A DNA stretch of 46,549 nucleotides, from positions 1-46,549 of the forward strand of contig CAJVXP010000017.1 in the NCBI GenBank assembly GCA_913009685.1, given 5' to 3'. The translations under genes were made by a program, and so were the position numbers. The stretch is from an uncultured Bacteroidota bacterium (GTDB lineage Bacteria > Bacteroidota > Bacteroidia > Bacteroidales > F082). Each line of letters begins with the position of its first letter. Positions within the stretch are counted from its first letter, which is position 1. The notes below the pieces were generated by a model. It searched no databases. It saw only the letters and a list, made by a program, of their open reading frames with translations, and had not been told where the DNA came from. Of this stretch, positions 8,514-17,484 are shown one piece after another.

Positions 8514-9632
8514 ATGAAAGAGAATACTAACACAACAAAAGATGCAGGAATGGATATTAAAACTATCCTGAAACAAATATACCATGGCCGCAAGACCATT
8601 TACTATGCCCTGGCTGTCGCTTTTGTCCTTGCTGTTTTTGTTGTTATCCTGACGCCCCGGAAATATGATACAAAAGTTCTCCTGCTGGCCGAATCAAATG
8701 CCAGAAGCGGAACTTCCGGACTGCTCGGACAATTGGGATCTATGTCGGGGATGAATATCGGCAGCCTGCTCGGGCTCAATCTGGGTGGTTCATCCTCCAA
8801 CGATGCCCTCACCTCCGATCTGTATCCTGATGTGGTGAAAAGCACTCCTTTTTTGCTGGATGTGATGCAACAAAAGATTACCGATTCCAAAAACCATAAG
8901 ACGATGACGGTTTCGGAATATCTTAGAAAATATTCCCGCCCTTCGCCGGCTGGTTTGCCGGGTTACCTTTTTAGGAAAATCATAGGAGAGAATGACCATA
9001 ACAAGGAAGTAAAGTCTTTTAAAAAGGGGGTTATCAAACTTTCCAAAGAACAATCGGATTTGCTCAAGACACTGAGCGAGATGATACAGGTCGAAATCCA
9101 GCATCAGGGAAACAAACTGCTAAAACGAAGAAGTAAGATTTTCAGTGTGAGTGTGGAGGCACAAGACCCGCTGGTGTCTGCTCTTCTCGCAGACTCTGTG
9201 GTTAGCTGCCTTAAGCGCTATGTGGTGAACTATAATACGCGGAAAGCACAAAAAGATTTGAATTTTATCAAAGCACAATTTCTGGATGCACAGCAGAATT
9301 TCTACGCCACACAAAAAGCCCTTGCCGATTACAGCGATAGTAACAGCAATGTAATACTGGCATCCGTAAATATTCAAAGAGAACGTTTACAAAAGGAATA
9401 TAACCTGTCAGCCAGTGTTTATACAAGCCTGGCTCAGCTTCTGGAAAAAGCCAAAATCCAGGTGCAGGACCACACGCCGGTGCTGACGGTTATTCAACCC
9501 CCGGTGGTGCCTTTGAAAAAGAGCGCGCCAAAGACCACGTTGATTATTATTGAAATGCTGCTGGTGGGTGGATTCATCGGCTTTAGTATTGAGTTGATTA
9601 AAATAATGTTACACCCGCCTGATAACGGTTAG
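8514..9632 (+). CDS. Wzz-family chain-length determinant / polysaccharide co-polymerase
   Basis: This 372-residue protein has membrane segments at about 31-49 and 345-365, with a long periplasmic coiled-coil region between. The proline-rich VIQPPVVPLKKSAP before the second segment is the Wzz signature. It would set polymer chain length and link the inner-membrane polymerase to the SLBB exporter. A G/S-rich, L/M-rich stretch (about 62-100, SGLLGQLGSMSGMNIG...) is typical of Bacteroidota versions. It ends shortly after the second membrane segment, with no cytoplasmic tyrosine-kinase domain, and no separate BY-kinase or phosphatase gene is seen in the window. Confidence 0.92.
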   Translation: MKENTNTTKDAGMDIKTILKQIYHGRKTIYYALAVAFVLAVFVVILTPRKYDTKVLLLAESNARSGTSGLLGQLGSMSGMNIGSLLGLNLGGSSSNDALTSDLYPDVVKSTPFLLDVMQQKITDSKNHKTMTVSEYLRKYSRPSPAGLPGYLFRKIIGENDHNKEVKSFKKGVIKLSKEQSDLLKTLSEMIQVEIQHQGNKLLKRRSKIFSVSVEAQDPLVSALLADSVVSCLKRYVVNYNTRKAQKDLNFIKAQFLDAQQNFYATQKALADYSDSNSNVILASVNIQRERLQKEYNLSASVYTSLAQLLEKAKIQVQDHTPVLTVIQPPVVPLKKSAPKTTLIIIEMLLVGGFIGFSIELIKIMLHPPDNG

Positions 9633-9695
9633 AATACTGATGCCGGTTTTAATTTGGAAAAGGTTCAACAGCACTTCTTATAACAGATAAAAGAA

Positions 9696-10289
9696 ATGTG
9701 TAAACGGTTATTTGATATCATAGTTGCGGTCATTGGCCTTTGTCTGCTATCCCCGTTATTTGTGATTATCATTCTACTCACTATCATTTTGGACGGGGAA
9801 AGACCTTTTTTTGTACAGCAACGGGTTGGTAAAGGAGGCCGGCTTTTTTCCTTCTACAAATTCAGAACGATGAAACCCGGATTAGCTTCCGGGAAACACG
9901 ATTTTAATGCGGGTGAAACATCGCGTATAACGCCACTTGGAAAAATTTTGCGAAAAACAAAACTGGATGAACTCCCTCAGCTGCTCAATGTGCTGAAAGG
10001 AGAGATGTCTTTGGTGGGACCTCGTCCCGAAGTGAGAAAGTGGACTTTGGTATATCCGGAAAGGTGGGAAGTTGTCCACCGGGTGAAGCCCGGAATAACA
10101 GATAATGCTTCCATAATGTTTCGACATGAGGAAGAGCTGCTAACCGGCGCAGCGTCTCCTGACGATACTTACCGGGAGGTAATCCTGCCAAAGAAGCTGG
10201 AAATATATACAGACTACGTGAATAGCAGATCCTTTTCAGGAGATATAAAAATTCTTTTAAAAACGATGAAAGCGGTTTGGACAGATTGA
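9696..10289 (+). CDS. initiating phosphoglycosyl transferase (PglC/WcaJ C-terminal type)
   Basis: This 197-residue protein has one N-terminal re-entrant membrane helix (about 6-31) followed by the catalytic domain of monotopic phosphoglycosyl transferases. Visible motifs are KFRTM (about 51-55), KLDELPQLLNVLKGEMSLVG (about 88-107, including the catalytic Asp-Glu pair) and GPRPE. It transfers a sugar-1-phosphate from UDP-sugar to undecaprenyl phosphate, the first step of repeat-unit assembly. The short PglC-like form lacks the N-terminal membrane bundle of WcaJ. Together with the DegT and WbpM/PglF-like genes next to it, a UDP-diacetylbacillosamine-like donor is plausible but not shown. Confidence 0.93.
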   Translation: MCKRLFDIIVAVIGLCLLSPLFVIIILLTIILDGERPFFVQQRVGKGGRLFSFYKFRTMKPGLASGKHDFNAGETSRITPLGKILRKTKLDELPQLLNVLKGEMSLVGPRPEVRKWTLVYPERWEVVHRVKPGITDNASIMFRHEEELLTGAASPDDTYREVILPKKLEIYTDYVNSRSFSGDIKILLKTMKAVWTD

Positions 10290-10297
10290 AAAAAGCT

Positions 10298-11467
10298 ATG
10301 AGGATTCCTTTTGCAAAAGTGCCTGTCGCAGCGAATGAGCTGAAGTACATAAAAGAGGTGCTGGAAAGCGGCTGGCTCACCACAGCTGGCAAAGCCATGG
10401 CTTTCGAGAAGAATTTTGCCGATGCTGTGCAGGCACGGTTTGCCTGTGCGGTAAATTCGGGAACCGCTGCTTTGCATCTCGGACTGGAGGCTCTCGGCGT
10501 AAAACCCGGCGACAGGGTGTTTGTTCCCTCTATGACCTTTACATCCTCTGCGGAAATTATCAGATACCTTCAGGCAAATCCGGTTTTCCTCGATACGGAA
10601 TACGGAACCAATTTAATTACACCGGAAATCCTTCAGGAGGCTATTAATAAAAATCCGGATGTTCGTTATCTCATCGTAGTGCATTATGGCGGCCATGCAG
10701 CCCGGATGCTGTCCGATGAACAAGAGGGAATATTGGATATTTGCAAAAAGCACAGAATAAAAATCCTGGAAGACGCCGCCCATGCTTTTCCTGCCCGGCT
10801 GAACAACCAAATGGTTGGCTCCCTTGGAGAGGTTGCCTGCTTTAGCTTTTATGCCAACAAGCCTATTACAACCGGCGAAGGCGGAATGCTGACAACCCAA
10901 AACGAAGCGATTGCCGGGCGGGTAAAAAAGATGCGCCTGCACGGTATCGACAGGGATGTGTGGAACCGTTTCACCGGGAACAAACCTTCCTGGGAATACG
11001 ATGTGGTGGAAGCCGGATACAAATACAACATGCCGGATGTCAACGCAGCCATTGGTCTGGCACAATTGGAAAAGGCGGAGGAGTTCCGTGCCGAACGACA
11101 GCGGGTGGCAGAATATTATTATGAGCATCTAACTCCTTTAAAACACCTCATAGACCTTCCGGTAACTCATGTTCCGTTTCAGGATCACGCCTGGCACCTG
11201 TTTCCTGTAGTATTAAAGGAAAATGCACCCGTGAGCAGAAACAAATTCATTGAAAAAATGGCAGAAGCCGGGATTGGAACTTCCGTACATTACAAACCCC
11301 TGCACAGGATGACCTACTATAAAAACAAATATCAGCTTAAAGCTTCCGATTTTCCCAATACGGAGAAAACATGGCGGGGAAACGTCTCTCTCCCGATTTT
11401 TCCGTACATGCAGGATGATGAGTTAGACTATATCTGCAAAACCATTGGAAAGATATTGAAATACTGA
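10298..11467 (+). CDS. DegT/DnrJ/EryC1/StrS-family sugar aminotransferase
   Basis: This 389-residue PLP enzyme begins with MRIPFAKVPVAANELKYI, the standard family opening. The ATG at 10298 is chosen over TTG codons at 10277 and 10286, which would add a stretch overlapping the previous gene. SGTAALHLGLEALGVKPGD binds the PLP phosphate, LEDAAHAF holds the aspartate facing the pyridine nitrogen, and FSFYANKPITTGEGG carries the Schiff-base lysine. It would aminate a keto nucleotide sugar, probably the 4-keto-6-deoxy product of the WbpM/PglF-like enzyme encoded downstream. It lies 8 bp after the phosphoglycosyl transferase gene. Confidence 0.93.
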   Translation: MRIPFAKVPVAANELKYIKEVLESGWLTTAGKAMAFEKNFADAVQARFACAVNSGTAALHLGLEALGVKPGDRVFVPSMTFTSSAEIIRYLQANPVFLDTEYGTNLITPEILQEAINKNPDVRYLIVVHYGGHAARMLSDEQEGILDICKKHRIKILEDAAHAFPARLNNQMVGSLGEVACFSFYANKPITTGEGGMLTTQNEAIAGRVKKMRLHGIDRDVWNRFTGNKPSWEYDVVEAGYKYNMPDVNAAIGLAQLEKAEEFRAERQRVAEYYYEHLTPLKHLIDLPVTHVPFQDHAWHLFPVVLKENAPVSRNKFIEKMAEAGIGTSVHYKPLHRMTYYKNKYQLKASDFPNTEKTWRGNVSLPIFPYMQDDELDYICKTIGKILKY

Positions 11468-11828
11468 GTTTAACTTAAGAAATAACAGTTATTTATACTT
11501 TATGCTCATTCGGATTTGCAATCCGAATGTTTTAAACACAGGGATTTGAAATCCTCATTCCCCCGGCAAGTAAATAAACCAGTATTTTTATTTGGGGTAT
11601 TGGTCTGCCTTCTCTGAAGTTCCGGCAGATAAAAGGAATGGAGTATGTCGGGATTGTTGCCTTGAAACAGGCTGCTAAGCCATTCTTTTTCCTGTACATT
11701 TCATATAGTTTATAAATTATTCGTACGTTTGTAAATGCAAATGGTTTTCAGTTTTGAAAACAAGACAGTATTAGAAACCCTGACTTCTGTGTTGTCAAAC
11801 ATTGTCCCGGTTTAACAGATAAAAATAT
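11468..11828. repeat. 361-bp spacer with dispersed hairpin repeat (copy A)
   Basis: No gene is visible. At 11507-11529 there is a perfect hairpin, CATTCGGATT-TGC-AATCCGAATG. At 11541-11556 a second small palindrome follows (GGATTT-GA-AATCC). The pair recurs in opposite orientation at 35385-35428, so it is a dispersed palindromic element of REP type. A promoter box lies further along at 11724. Confidence 0.7.
11724..11731 (+). promoter_or_regulatory. minus-7 box TACGTTTG before the dehydratase gene
   Basis: It matches the Bacteroidota TAnnTTTG minus-7 consensus exactly, 97 bases before the ATG of the WbpM/PglF-like gene. A clear minus-33 TTG at the right spacing is not seen. Confidence 0.4.
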
Positions 11829-13742
11829 ATGGTAAAATTAATCATAGATTCGTTTTCAGAGCGGTATATATCACGCTGGTTTATTTTTGCGTTTGATGCA
11901 TTTCTGGTGATATTTACTTTGTGGTTTTCCGGTCTGATACATAATAATTTTATCCTGGATGAACTCAACCCGGGTGCTTTTTTCCTGCATTTAAGATTTG
12001 TCTTCTTTATCTATATCGGGACCTTTCTCTTTTTTCGTACATTTTCCGGAATCATCAGACAAACAAGTCTCTCCGACGCTTTTGTGGCTTTTAAAGCCAT
12101 TACCCTGGGGTTTGTTATTATTCTCGTGTTGGCTCTCATTTCTCGTCGCGCAGAAACAGCTTCCGTAAACTGGCCATCCTATTCCGTGTTGACCCTGCAA
12201 TATTTGTTGTTACTGATCTCTCTTATCGGAAGCCGGTTTGTGGTGAAAAGTGCCTATAGCCGGATTACACATATTCCTTTAAAAAAAGAGATCGGAGTGG
12301 TTATTTATGGCGCAGGAACAGCCGGCGTACTGACAAAAAATACGCTTTATGAAGATAAGGAGTATCATTACAAAGTGGTTGCTTTTATTGATGATAACCC
12401 TTACCTCGCCTATAAGACCCTGGAAGGGATTCCCATTATCTCTTATTTTGTTGCTTTACGCAGCTCTTTTATCAAACGGCATAATGTAAAACAGTTAATT
12501 ATTTCTATCCCCTCTTTGTACCCGGAAAGAAAAAAAGAAATCATTGAAACATGCCTTGAACAGGGTATCCAGGTGAAGGTGGTTCCTGCCCTGAACCTGT
12601 GGATTCATGGTCAGTTGAACACTCATCAGCTGGAAAGGGTTAAAATCGAAGAACTGTTACAGCGGGAACCAATTTTGATTGATAGCAAAAATGTTTATCG
12701 CGAGGTAAAAAATAAGGTGGTCATGATTACCGGTGCGGCAGGTTCAATAGGCAGCGAACTGGCCAGACAGGTTTTAACGCACTCTCCCAAAAGACTTGTG
12801 TTGGTTGACCAGGCCGAATCTGCTATCTATACGCTTCAGTATGAACTAAGAAATGCTACGGAACAAAGAGACTTGTCCCATCGTATTGAGTTTCTGGTGG
12901 CTAATGTAAAAGACCGGTTTCGTATGACGAACATCATGGATATGTACCGTCCGGATATTATTTTTCATGCGGCGGCATACAAACATGTCCCGTTGATGGA
13001 GGAAAATCCTTATGAAGCCCTGATGGTTAATGTTTTCGGTACTAAAATTATGTCCGATCTGGCACTAAAATTCGAAGTGGAAAAGTTCGTTATGATTTCT
13101 ACGGATAAAGCGGTTAATCCGACCAATATTATGGGGGCTTCCAAACGCATCGCTGAGATATATATTCAAAGTCTCGCTAACGGAAGAACCCGGTTTGTTA
13201 CCACAAGATTTGGCAATGTGCTGGGATCCAACGGCTCTGTTGTTCCGCTATTCCGTAAACAAATTGAACACGGAGGGCCGGTTACGATTACCCACAAGGA
13301 TATCACCCGCTATTTTATGACCATACAGGAAGCATGCAGTCTGGTACTGGAGGCCGGGGCCATGGGAAAAGGCGATGATATTTTTGTCTTCGATATGGGT
13401 GAACCGGTGAAGATTTATGATCTGGCCGTGAAAATGATACAGTTGTATGGCTTTAAACCTGAGGTTGATATAAAGATAAAAGAAACCGGCTTGCGCTCTG
13501 GTGAAAAACTCTTTGAGGAGTTGCTTACAAACAGCGAAAACCTGTTGCCAACACCCCACCCGAAAATTATGCGTGCCCGGGTTTCCGGTCTCACTTACAA
13601 GGAAGTCAGTAAGTTTATTGATGAACTAACCGGACTTATCATTGAAGAAGATGAGTTTTTAATCGTTCGGAAAATGAAAGAAATTGTCCCCGAATTTGTA
13701 AGTAATAACTCTGTTTTTCAGGTGCTTGATAAGAATGTTTAG
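11829..13742 (+). CDS. membrane-bound nucleotide-sugar 4,6-dehydratase (WbpM/PglF/CapD-like)
   Basis: This 637-residue protein has four membrane segments (about 1-125), a CoA-binding-like Rossmann domain (about 150-290; VVIYGAGTAGVLTK) and an extended SDR domain. The SDR domain carries MITGAAGSIGSELARQV (about 299-315), HAAAYKHVPLMEENP and STDKAVNPTNIMGASKR. In the last motif a methionine replaces the usual catalytic tyrosine (MxxxK), as in WbpM, FlaA1 and PglF. These enzymes convert UDP-GlcNAc to UDP-4-keto-6-deoxy-N-acetylhexosamine. The product would feed the DegT aminotransferase upstream. It has its own candidate promoter and is not tightly coupled to the genes before it. Confidence 0.93.
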   Translation: MVKLIIDSFSERYISRWFIFAFDAFLVIFTLWFSGLIHNNFILDELNPGAFFLHLRFVFFIYIGTFLFFRTFSGIIRQTSLSDAFVAFKAITLGFVIILVLALISRRAETASVNWPSYSVLTLQYLLLLISLIGSRFVVKSAYSRITHIPLKKEIGVVIYGAGTAGVLTKNTLYEDKEYHYKVVAFIDDNPYLAYKTLEGIPIISYFVALRSSFIKRHNVKQLIISIPSLYPERKKEIIETCLEQGIQVKVVPALNLWIHGQLNTHQLERVKIEELLQREPILIDSKNVYREVKNKVVMITGAAGSIGSELARQVLTHSPKRLVLVDQAESAIYTLQYELRNATEQRDLSHRIEFLVANVKDRFRMTNIMDMYRPDIIFHAAAYKHVPLMEENPYEALMVNVFGTKIMSDLALKFEVEKFVMISTDKAVNPTNIMGASKRIAEIYIQSLANGRTRFVTTRFGNVLGSNGSVVPLFRKQIEHGGPVTITHKDITRYFMTIQEACSLVLEAGAMGKGDDIFVFDMGEPVKIYDLAVKMIQLYGFKPEVDIKIKETGLRSGEKLFEELLTNSENLLPTPHPKIMRARVSGLTYKEVSKFIDELTGLIIEEDEFLIVRKMKEIVPEFVSNNSVFQVLDKNV

Positions 13743-13858
13743 ACTGACAATTCAGGGTCTTTGTTGGTATTATATGTACAGAAGCTGCTCCCCGGGTAAA
13801 AATATATCAGCTGTGTCTCAGTTATATTAGAAAGTTTATTTTTCCTAAAAGAAATTCC

Positions 13859-15505
13859 ATGGATAGAAAAATCCGTTTCTGTTTTTCTCTTTTTATACTG
13901 CTTTTCGTATGCTTGCCTGCGTTTTCACAAAGCGCTTATCTTCCTTTAAATCAGGAATATAATCGCTCTTTACAGAAAGCTTTGTATAGTAAGAATATTC
14001 GATTTCATACCTCCATACGGCCTTATGCCTTTCAGGATGTAAAAATTGTGGTTAACTATGATTCGCTGCAGTCACTTCTGCGTATGAACCGTGTGATTGA
14101 AAAAAAATGGAAACAAAAAGCCTGGGATAAATTTTTTAATGATGATGTGATAACCCTTTACAAAAAAAAATTCTCCCTGGTGATGAATCCGTTAATGAAC
14201 TTTTCTTACGGCCATGACTTCGTTGAAAATAAAAATGTATGGGTCAATACCCGGGGTATTGAGGTGAAAGGACGAATAGGTAAAAATTTTACATTTTATA
14301 CTAATTATTATGAGAACCAGGGAGCCTTTGTCAATTATATTGACACTGCTATCCGGGAAAAGATGGTTATTCCGGGACAGGGTCGTGTCCAATACTATTT
14401 AGATAGTACCGGAAAACATCTCTATTTAAACGGGAAAGGTTTTGATTATAGTTCTGCTACCGGCTATATTTCGGTTACAGCAGGGAAACATTTCATGTTC
14501 CAGTTGGGACACGGTAAAAATTTTCTTGGCGATGGCTATCGTTCCCTGTTGCTTTCAGATAATGCTTATGCCAATGCTTATTTCAAAATGGAGATAAACT
14601 TTTGGCACATGAAATATTTGGTATTGTATAACCAGTATCTGGATATGCACGAAGATATACCGGAAATCGGCTATGCACGAAAATATTCTGCCGTTCATTA
14701 CCTCAGCTGGGCAATATCGAAACGGGTGAATCTGAGCTTTTTCGATGCTATTATATGGCAGGCTACCGACACTCTGGGGCACTATCGGGGCTTCGACTGG
14801 CAATACCTTAATCCGGTAATCTTTTTACGTTCTGTAGATCTTGGCCTGGGGTCTCCTGATAATGCTTTATTAGGATTTAATCTGAGAGTTATTGTGGGGA
14901 AACACAATGTTTTTTACGGACAATTGCTGCTTGATGAGTTTATCCTTAAAAAAGTGCTGGCACACAGTGGCTTCTGGGCCAATAAACAGGCTTTTCAACT
15001 AGGATTTAAAACCTTTGATCCGTTTGGAATAAAGAATTTATATTTCCAGACAGAATTTAATTATGTACGTCCTTATACTTATTCCGAAGCGGTCGAACGC
15101 ATAAATTACGGTCATTATAATCAGCCTCTGGCACATCCTTTTGGTGCCAATTTCTGGGAGTCTGTGAATTTTATCCGGTATAGCTGTAAAAGATTTTTCT
15201 TTAACTATGAATTCCTCTACTCCATAAAAGGGCTTGACCCGCCGGGAAAGAATTATGGCGGCGATATCTATAAATCCTATTATACCTACGTAAACGCCTA
15301 TGGTAATTATGTAGGCCAGGGTATTAGCACCCGGCTTCTTTACCAGAACCTGAGCGCCTCTTTTCTCATCAATCCGGCTTATAATCTGAACTTCACCATG
15401 GGCATGGTCTTCCGGAATCTTAAATCGGATGTCTCCACTGAAAACACACATTATTTCTACCTCGGCCTGCGTACCTCCCTGCGGAATTTGTATTACGATT
15501 TTTAA
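13859..15505 (+). CDS. outer-membrane beta-barrel protein, Wzi/RemB-like
   Basis: This 548-residue protein has a signal peptide (1-24, ending PAFSQ) and many alternating aromatic/polar strands. It contains GKHFMFQLGHGKNFLGDGYR followed by LLLSDNA, and ends in an aromatic residue (YYDF), a mark of outer-membrane barrels. The pattern matches the Wzi capsule-assembly/RemB group in Bacteroidota. Wzi binds polysaccharide at the surface; RemB relates to gliding and surface adhesion. Its place straight after the polysaccharide genes favours a role in anchoring or organising the polymer. The family call is moderate; the exact function is inferred. Confidence 0.72.
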   Translation: MDRKIRFCFSLFILLFVCLPAFSQSAYLPLNQEYNRSLQKALYSKNIRFHTSIRPYAFQDVKIVVNYDSLQSLLRMNRVIEKKWKQKAWDKFFNDDVITLYKKKFSLVMNPLMNFSYGHDFVENKNVWVNTRGIEVKGRIGKNFTFYTNYYENQGAFVNYIDTAIREKMVIPGQGRVQYYLDSTGKHLYLNGKGFDYSSATGYISVTAGKHFMFQLGHGKNFLGDGYRSLLLSDNAYANAYFKMEINFWHMKYLVLYNQYLDMHEDIPEIGYARKYSAVHYLSWAISKRVNLSFFDAIIWQATDTLGHYRGFDWQYLNPVIFLRSVDLGLGSPDNALLGFNLRVIVGKHNVFYGQLLLDEFILKKVLAHSGFWANKQAFQLGFKTFDPFGIKNLYFQTEFNYVRPYTYSEAVERINYGHYNQPLAHPFGANFWESVNFIRYSCKRFFFNYEFLYSIKGLDPPGKNYGGDIYKSYYTYVNAYGNYVGQGISTRLLYQNLSASFLINPAYNLNFTMGMVFRNLKSDVSTENTHYFYLGLRTSLRNLYYDF

Positions 15506-15567
15506 TCTGTCCCGTACCGAAGATCGGGAGGGATAGCTTGCAATCCTGAGCAAAAGCCCCTACTTGT

Positions 15568-15583
15568 CCCCCGCTGGCGGGGG
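15568..15583. repeat. GC-rich hairpin between barrel and FemAB-like genes
   Basis: CCCCCGC-TG-GCGGGGG forms a perfect 7-bp stem. It lies in a GC-rich stretch unlike its neighbours. No U-run follows, so it is a palindromic repeat rather than a clear terminator. Confidence 0.6.
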
Positions 15584-15627
15584 CAGGGGGTGGATCTCTC
15601 CCCCCTGGTAAATTCCCTTAAATATTT

Positions 15628-16686
15628 ATGTCCCAATTTACAGAAATATCCCCCATCACCGCCCTTCCCATTTGTAACAACTTCACCGCCAACCAACCAG
15701 TTCCTCCTCCCTTCTCTTTTAATCCTTCCCTTTTTTATTTTTACCAAAATCATTTCCACTGGAAACCCTGGTATTTCCTGTTGCTTGATGACAATAAGGT
15801 AGCAGGACTGTTGCCGTTGGTGAATACGGGAAAAGCATGGGTCAGCCTCCCGCATTTTTCCTATGGGGGCGTGTTTATGAAAAATAATGTACAATTTGAT
15901 CTTGAAAAACTGATAAAAAACCTCATCGTTTCTGTCGAAGAGGAGAAAATCAATCCCGGTTTTTTTCAGGTTGATATAAAAAGCAGGATTTCCCATAATG
16001 GTTTTGATAAAAAAGTTTATGTCAGGTCATTACTTTCGTTTAAAAATGAGCTGGAATATAACAAAGCCTCTTCCGCTATTCAGCTGCCGGCAACTAAAAA
16101 TGAACTCTTTCAACAACTATCCTCAAATCTTCGCCGTAAAATTCATAAAGCTGAAAGCAGTAATTTTTCTGTAAAACAGGGAATGCAGGAGCTTTTGGAT
16201 GACTTTTATGCCGTATATGCAAAAAATATGCATCGTCTGGGCTCTCCTGCTTATGGCAAGCACTTTTTCAGCGATTTGATGAATACTTATGAATTCGGAG
16301 AAACTCTCTTTTTTGTTATCTATAAAGAAAAGAAACCGGTGGCGGCGTCCATGTTAATGTCGTACAACGGATTTTGGGAGAACACCTGGTTTTCTACCAA
16401 AAAAGAAACACAAAAAGAATACGTGTCGGATTTTTTGCACTGGCAAATGATACAATATGCCATTCAAAGGAAAGCAAAAATATATTCTTTTGGCCGCAGC
16501 GATGCAGATGGAAATGTATTTCAATATAAAAACCACTGGCCTGTCAAAAATTTGCCAATTTACGAATACCGCTTAAACCATAGTGCCGACATTAAAGACC
16601 ACAAATGGATGGCTAAATTATGGCGTAAAATTCCTTATCCGGTGGCTTATTATTTGGGACCAGGTTTGGTGAGACATATCTATTGA
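15628..16686 (+). CDS. FemAB-like acyl/aminoacyltransferase of the exosortase-EPS type
   Basis: This 352-residue protein has two GNAT-like halves. Key stretches are VSLPHFSYGGVF (about 72-83), LRRKIHKAESSNFSVKQG (about 169-186), MHRLGSPAYGKHFF (about 201-214), PVAASMLMSYNG, and YSFGRSDADGNVFQYKNHW near the C-terminus. This order (SYGG, H-LG-P, FGRS..G....K..W) is what I know from the FemAB-related proteins of XrtA/PEP-CTERM EPS loci. The substrate of that family is not established; some acyl or aminoacyl transfer to a saccharide or lipid intermediate is expected. An exosortase and a deacetylase gene follow directly. Confidence 0.75.
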   Translation: MSQFTEISPITALPICNNFTANQPVPPPFSFNPSLFYFYQNHFHWKPWYFLLLDDNKVAGLLPLVNTGKAWVSLPHFSYGGVFMKNNVQFDLEKLIKNLIVSVEEEKINPGFFQVDIKSRISHNGFDKKVYVRSLLSFKNELEYNKASSAIQLPATKNELFQQLSSNLRRKIHKAESSNFSVKQGMQELLDDFYAVYAKNMHRLGSPAYGKHFFSDLMNTYEFGETLFFVIYKEKKPVAASMLMSYNGFWENTWFSTKKETQKEYVSDFLHWQMIQYAIQRKAKIYSFGRSDADGNVFQYKNHWPVKNLPIYEYRLNHSADIKDHKWMAKLWRKIPYPVAYYLGPGLVRHIY

Positions 16687-16744
16687 CAAGATAAAAGCTG
16701 AAAATGAGTAAGTGAAAACGTCAACGTTATTTAGGCATCGACAC

Positions 16745-16790
16745 TTTTTAACTTTTTCCTTTTAACTTTCTCCTTTTTCCTTTTATCCTC
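16745..16790. repeat. pyrimidine-rich repeat overlapping the exosortase 3' end
   Basis: It carries the same CTTTTAAC/CTTTTTCC units as 5781-5956. Read on the minus strand it encodes the last residues of the exosortase (KGKRRKLKGKS and stop), so the basic tail of that protein comes from repeat sequence. Confidence 0.7.
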
Positions 16791-17332
16791 TCCACCCACA
16801 CAACCCACAAAGCAAAGATAACCACGTAAAAGAAAGGCCGTAATATCCACATGTGGATAAAATCCCAGTGAGCAGGCCAGTGGACTACCACTACCGAAAG
16901 GATAACAATCCGGATGATGTTATTGATATGAATTACAACAAGGCCGAGAGGAATATACCAAAGCTTTTTCCTCCAGGGTCCCGGAAAAAGAATCATCAAA
17001 ACTGTCCACTGATAAAATTGCTTTAGTCCCGAGCAGGCTCCCTCTATGGCGACATAGCTGTTCCTGGCAAAGTACAGCGTGTTATCCACCGCTTTAACAG
17101 GATAATGCAACACGTGTTCCACCAGCCAGGCCGCCGGCACAAAGACCTGATGTGCCAGAAACTGTTCCGTTTCTGAGAAAAAAGCAAATTCTTCCAGAAA
17201 ATGTTTTAGCCCGCCGCTCCACCAAAGCCAGTGGAAAAAGTAGATGATGATGGCAAAAAAAAGCACATCTACCACCGGTTGCAACTTGTGTTTCTGAATA
17301 AACAATTTAATAAAAGGATAATAAGGGCACAT
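16748..17332 (-). CDS. exosortase/archaeosortase family membrane protease-transpeptidase
   Basis: This 194-residue protein has about six membrane segments. It carries all three exosortase landmarks: EGACSGLKQF with the catalytic Cys100, HINNIIRIV with Arg141, and HWDFIHMW with His160. The family recognises a C-terminal tripartite signal (short motif, hydrophobic helix, basic tail), cleaves it and is thought to attach the protein to a lipid or glycolipid. It is short, as Bacteroidota forms (XrtF-like) tend to be. It lies convergent to the FemAB-like gene and divergent from the deacetylase, both exosortase-locus partners. The C-terminal tail is unusually basic and is encoded by a pyrimidine-rich repeat. 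Confidence 0.9.
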   Translation of the reverse strand: MCPYYPFIKLFIQKHKLQPVVDVLFFAIIIYFFHWLWWSGGLKHFLEEFAFFSETEQFLAHQVFVPAAWLVEHVLHYPVKAVDNTLYFARNSYVAIEGACSGLKQFYQWTVLMILFPGPWRKKLWYIPLGLVVIHINNIIRIVILSVVVVHWPAHWDFIHMWILRPFFYVVIFALWVVWVERIKGKRRKLKGKS

Positions 17333-17484
17333 CGATTGGGTTGTATTATTTTGGCAAATTAAAGGAAAAAAATTTAATGCTTTTTCAGTTTTTCAGTTTT
17401 TCCGAAGCTTTTTTGCCATCCTGACCGGAGTGAAGGAGCTCAGCCATACACTCTTTCAATAGTTTTGAACAAAAAAACAGAAAA

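Noticed and set aside
10277-10297. Upstream TTG starts for the DegT aminotransferase
   Set aside because: They add residues not seen at the N-terminus of the family and overlap the previous gene; ATG 10298 matches the conserved opening.
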